Source of the DNA: Chloroflexi bacterium RBG_16_64_43
GTDB lineage: Bacteria > Chloroflexota > Anaerolineae > Anaerolineales > RBG-16-64-43
NCBI GenBank assembly: GCA_001796965.1
Contig: MGOA01000127.1
Span: forward strand, 1-13,693
Reading direction: 5' to 3'
DNA: 13,693 nt
Position numbers and translations under genes: made by a program. The notes below the pieces were generated by a model that ran no database searches, was not told the DNA's origin, and saw nothing but the letters and a program-made list of their open reading frames with translations. Numbering within the stretch: position 1 is the first letter of the stretch; every line of letters begins with the position of its first letter. Of the stretch, positions 13,270 to 13,693 are shown in pieces.

Positions 13270-13693
13270 ATGGCCGAATCGATTGAGGGGATGCGTGAGT
13301 CTGCGCTGCGTGCCCTGGACGAGGTACGCTCGAGCGAGAGCCTGGCGGCTTGGCACGTGGCGCACCTTGGGCGTCATTCCCCGCTGATGAACTTCCTGGG
13401 CGATCTGGGGTCGCTGCCTGCAACCGAACGCCCGGCCGCCGGCCGCGCTGCCAACCAGGCCAAGCAAGCTCTGGAAGCCGCGCTGTCGGTCAAGCAGGAA
13501 GCGTTGCGCCTGCAGGGACTCGAACAGGCGCTGGCCTCCGAGAAGCTCGACCTGACCCTGCCCGGGCGGCCCCCGCTGCGCGGCCGGCTGCATCCCTCGT
13601 CGCAAGTGCTGCGCCGAATCCTGGCGATCTGGGCCGAGATGGGTTTCCAGGTCTACCGCAGCCGCGAGGTGGAGAGCGACGAATTCAACTTCC
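13270..13693 (+). CDS. pheS: Phenylalanyl-tRNA synthetase alpha subunit, 3' end missing
   Basis: The first 141 codons of PheS; the rest runs beyond the window. Residues 1 to about 90 form the Ala/Glu-rich N-terminal coiled coil that contacts tRNA, containing the family-typical HLGRHSPLMNFLGDLG (compare GKKGxLT in other phyla). The class II catalytic domain begins near residue 108 (HPSSQVLRRILAIWAEMGF, then QVYRSREVESDEFNF), matching the usual HPL...MGF..V.GPEVE..YNF pattern. ATG 13270 follows AAGGAGG at 13259-13265 with 4 nt spacing. pheT is expected downstream. It is controlled by the T-box in its leader. Confidence 0.95.
   Translation, partial: MAESIEGMRESALRALDEVRSSESLAAWHVAHLGRHSPLMNFLGDLGSLPATERPAAGRAANQAKQALEAALSVKQEALRLQGLEQALASEKLDLTLPGRPPLRGRLHPSSQVLRRILAIWAEMGFQVYRSREVESDEFNF

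Overview
The window is GC-rich bacterial chromosome with densely packed genes. It carries ordinary core genes and no sign of phage, insertion sequences, CRISPR arrays or foreign base composition. The rpsB-tsf-pyrH-frr-uppS-cdsA order, a short-form EF-Ts, a MEMO-family protein and a T-box ahead of pheS together fit a member of the Chloroflexota or a similarly deep GC-rich lineage. That placement is an inference from gene content, not a phylogenetic result.

Layout. (1) 1-4567, plus strand: the end of a MEMO-family gene (AmmeMemoRadiSam system protein B), a CNNM/CorC-type membrane protein and the primosomal helicase priA. Each overlaps the next by 4 bp, so they read as one translationally coupled unit. 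(2) 4568-4968: a 401-bp gap holding a candidate long rod-shaped inverted repeat (4567-4713), a near-consensus extended -10 promoter (4770-4798) and a strongly structured 5' leader of about 165 nt before rpsB. (3) 4969-9549, plus strand: rpsB-tsf, closed by a clear intrinsic terminator, then pyrH, frr, uppS and cdsA. This cluster serves translation (S2, EF-Ts, ribosome recycling factor), UMP supply and the start of lipid and cell-wall carrier synthesis (undecaprenyl diphosphate, CDP-diacylglycerol). A long hairpin at 9578-9622 separates it from the convergent genes. (4) 9646-12791, minus strand: an FHA-domain protein with a C-terminal membrane anchor, then after a 270-bp gap with a nested inverted repeat, an SppA-like S49 membrane peptidase overlapping by 4 bp a membrane-anchored DUF4350-like protein. 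(5) 12792-13269: a divergent control region with two near-consensus sigma-70-type promoters back to back, two inverted repeats around them, and a complete T-box riboswitch ending in an intrinsic terminator. (6) 13270-13693: the start of pheS, cut by the window end.

The best-supported regulatory element is the T-box. Its specifier position reads UUC (Phe), lying between two matching helices, and it precedes a phenylalanyl-tRNA synthetase gene. The most interesting candidates for something not yet described are the four-hairpin rpsB leader, the rod-like repeat upstream of it, and the FHA / SppA / DUF4350 membrane module. No dramatic new system is evident; the genes are mostly housekeeping.
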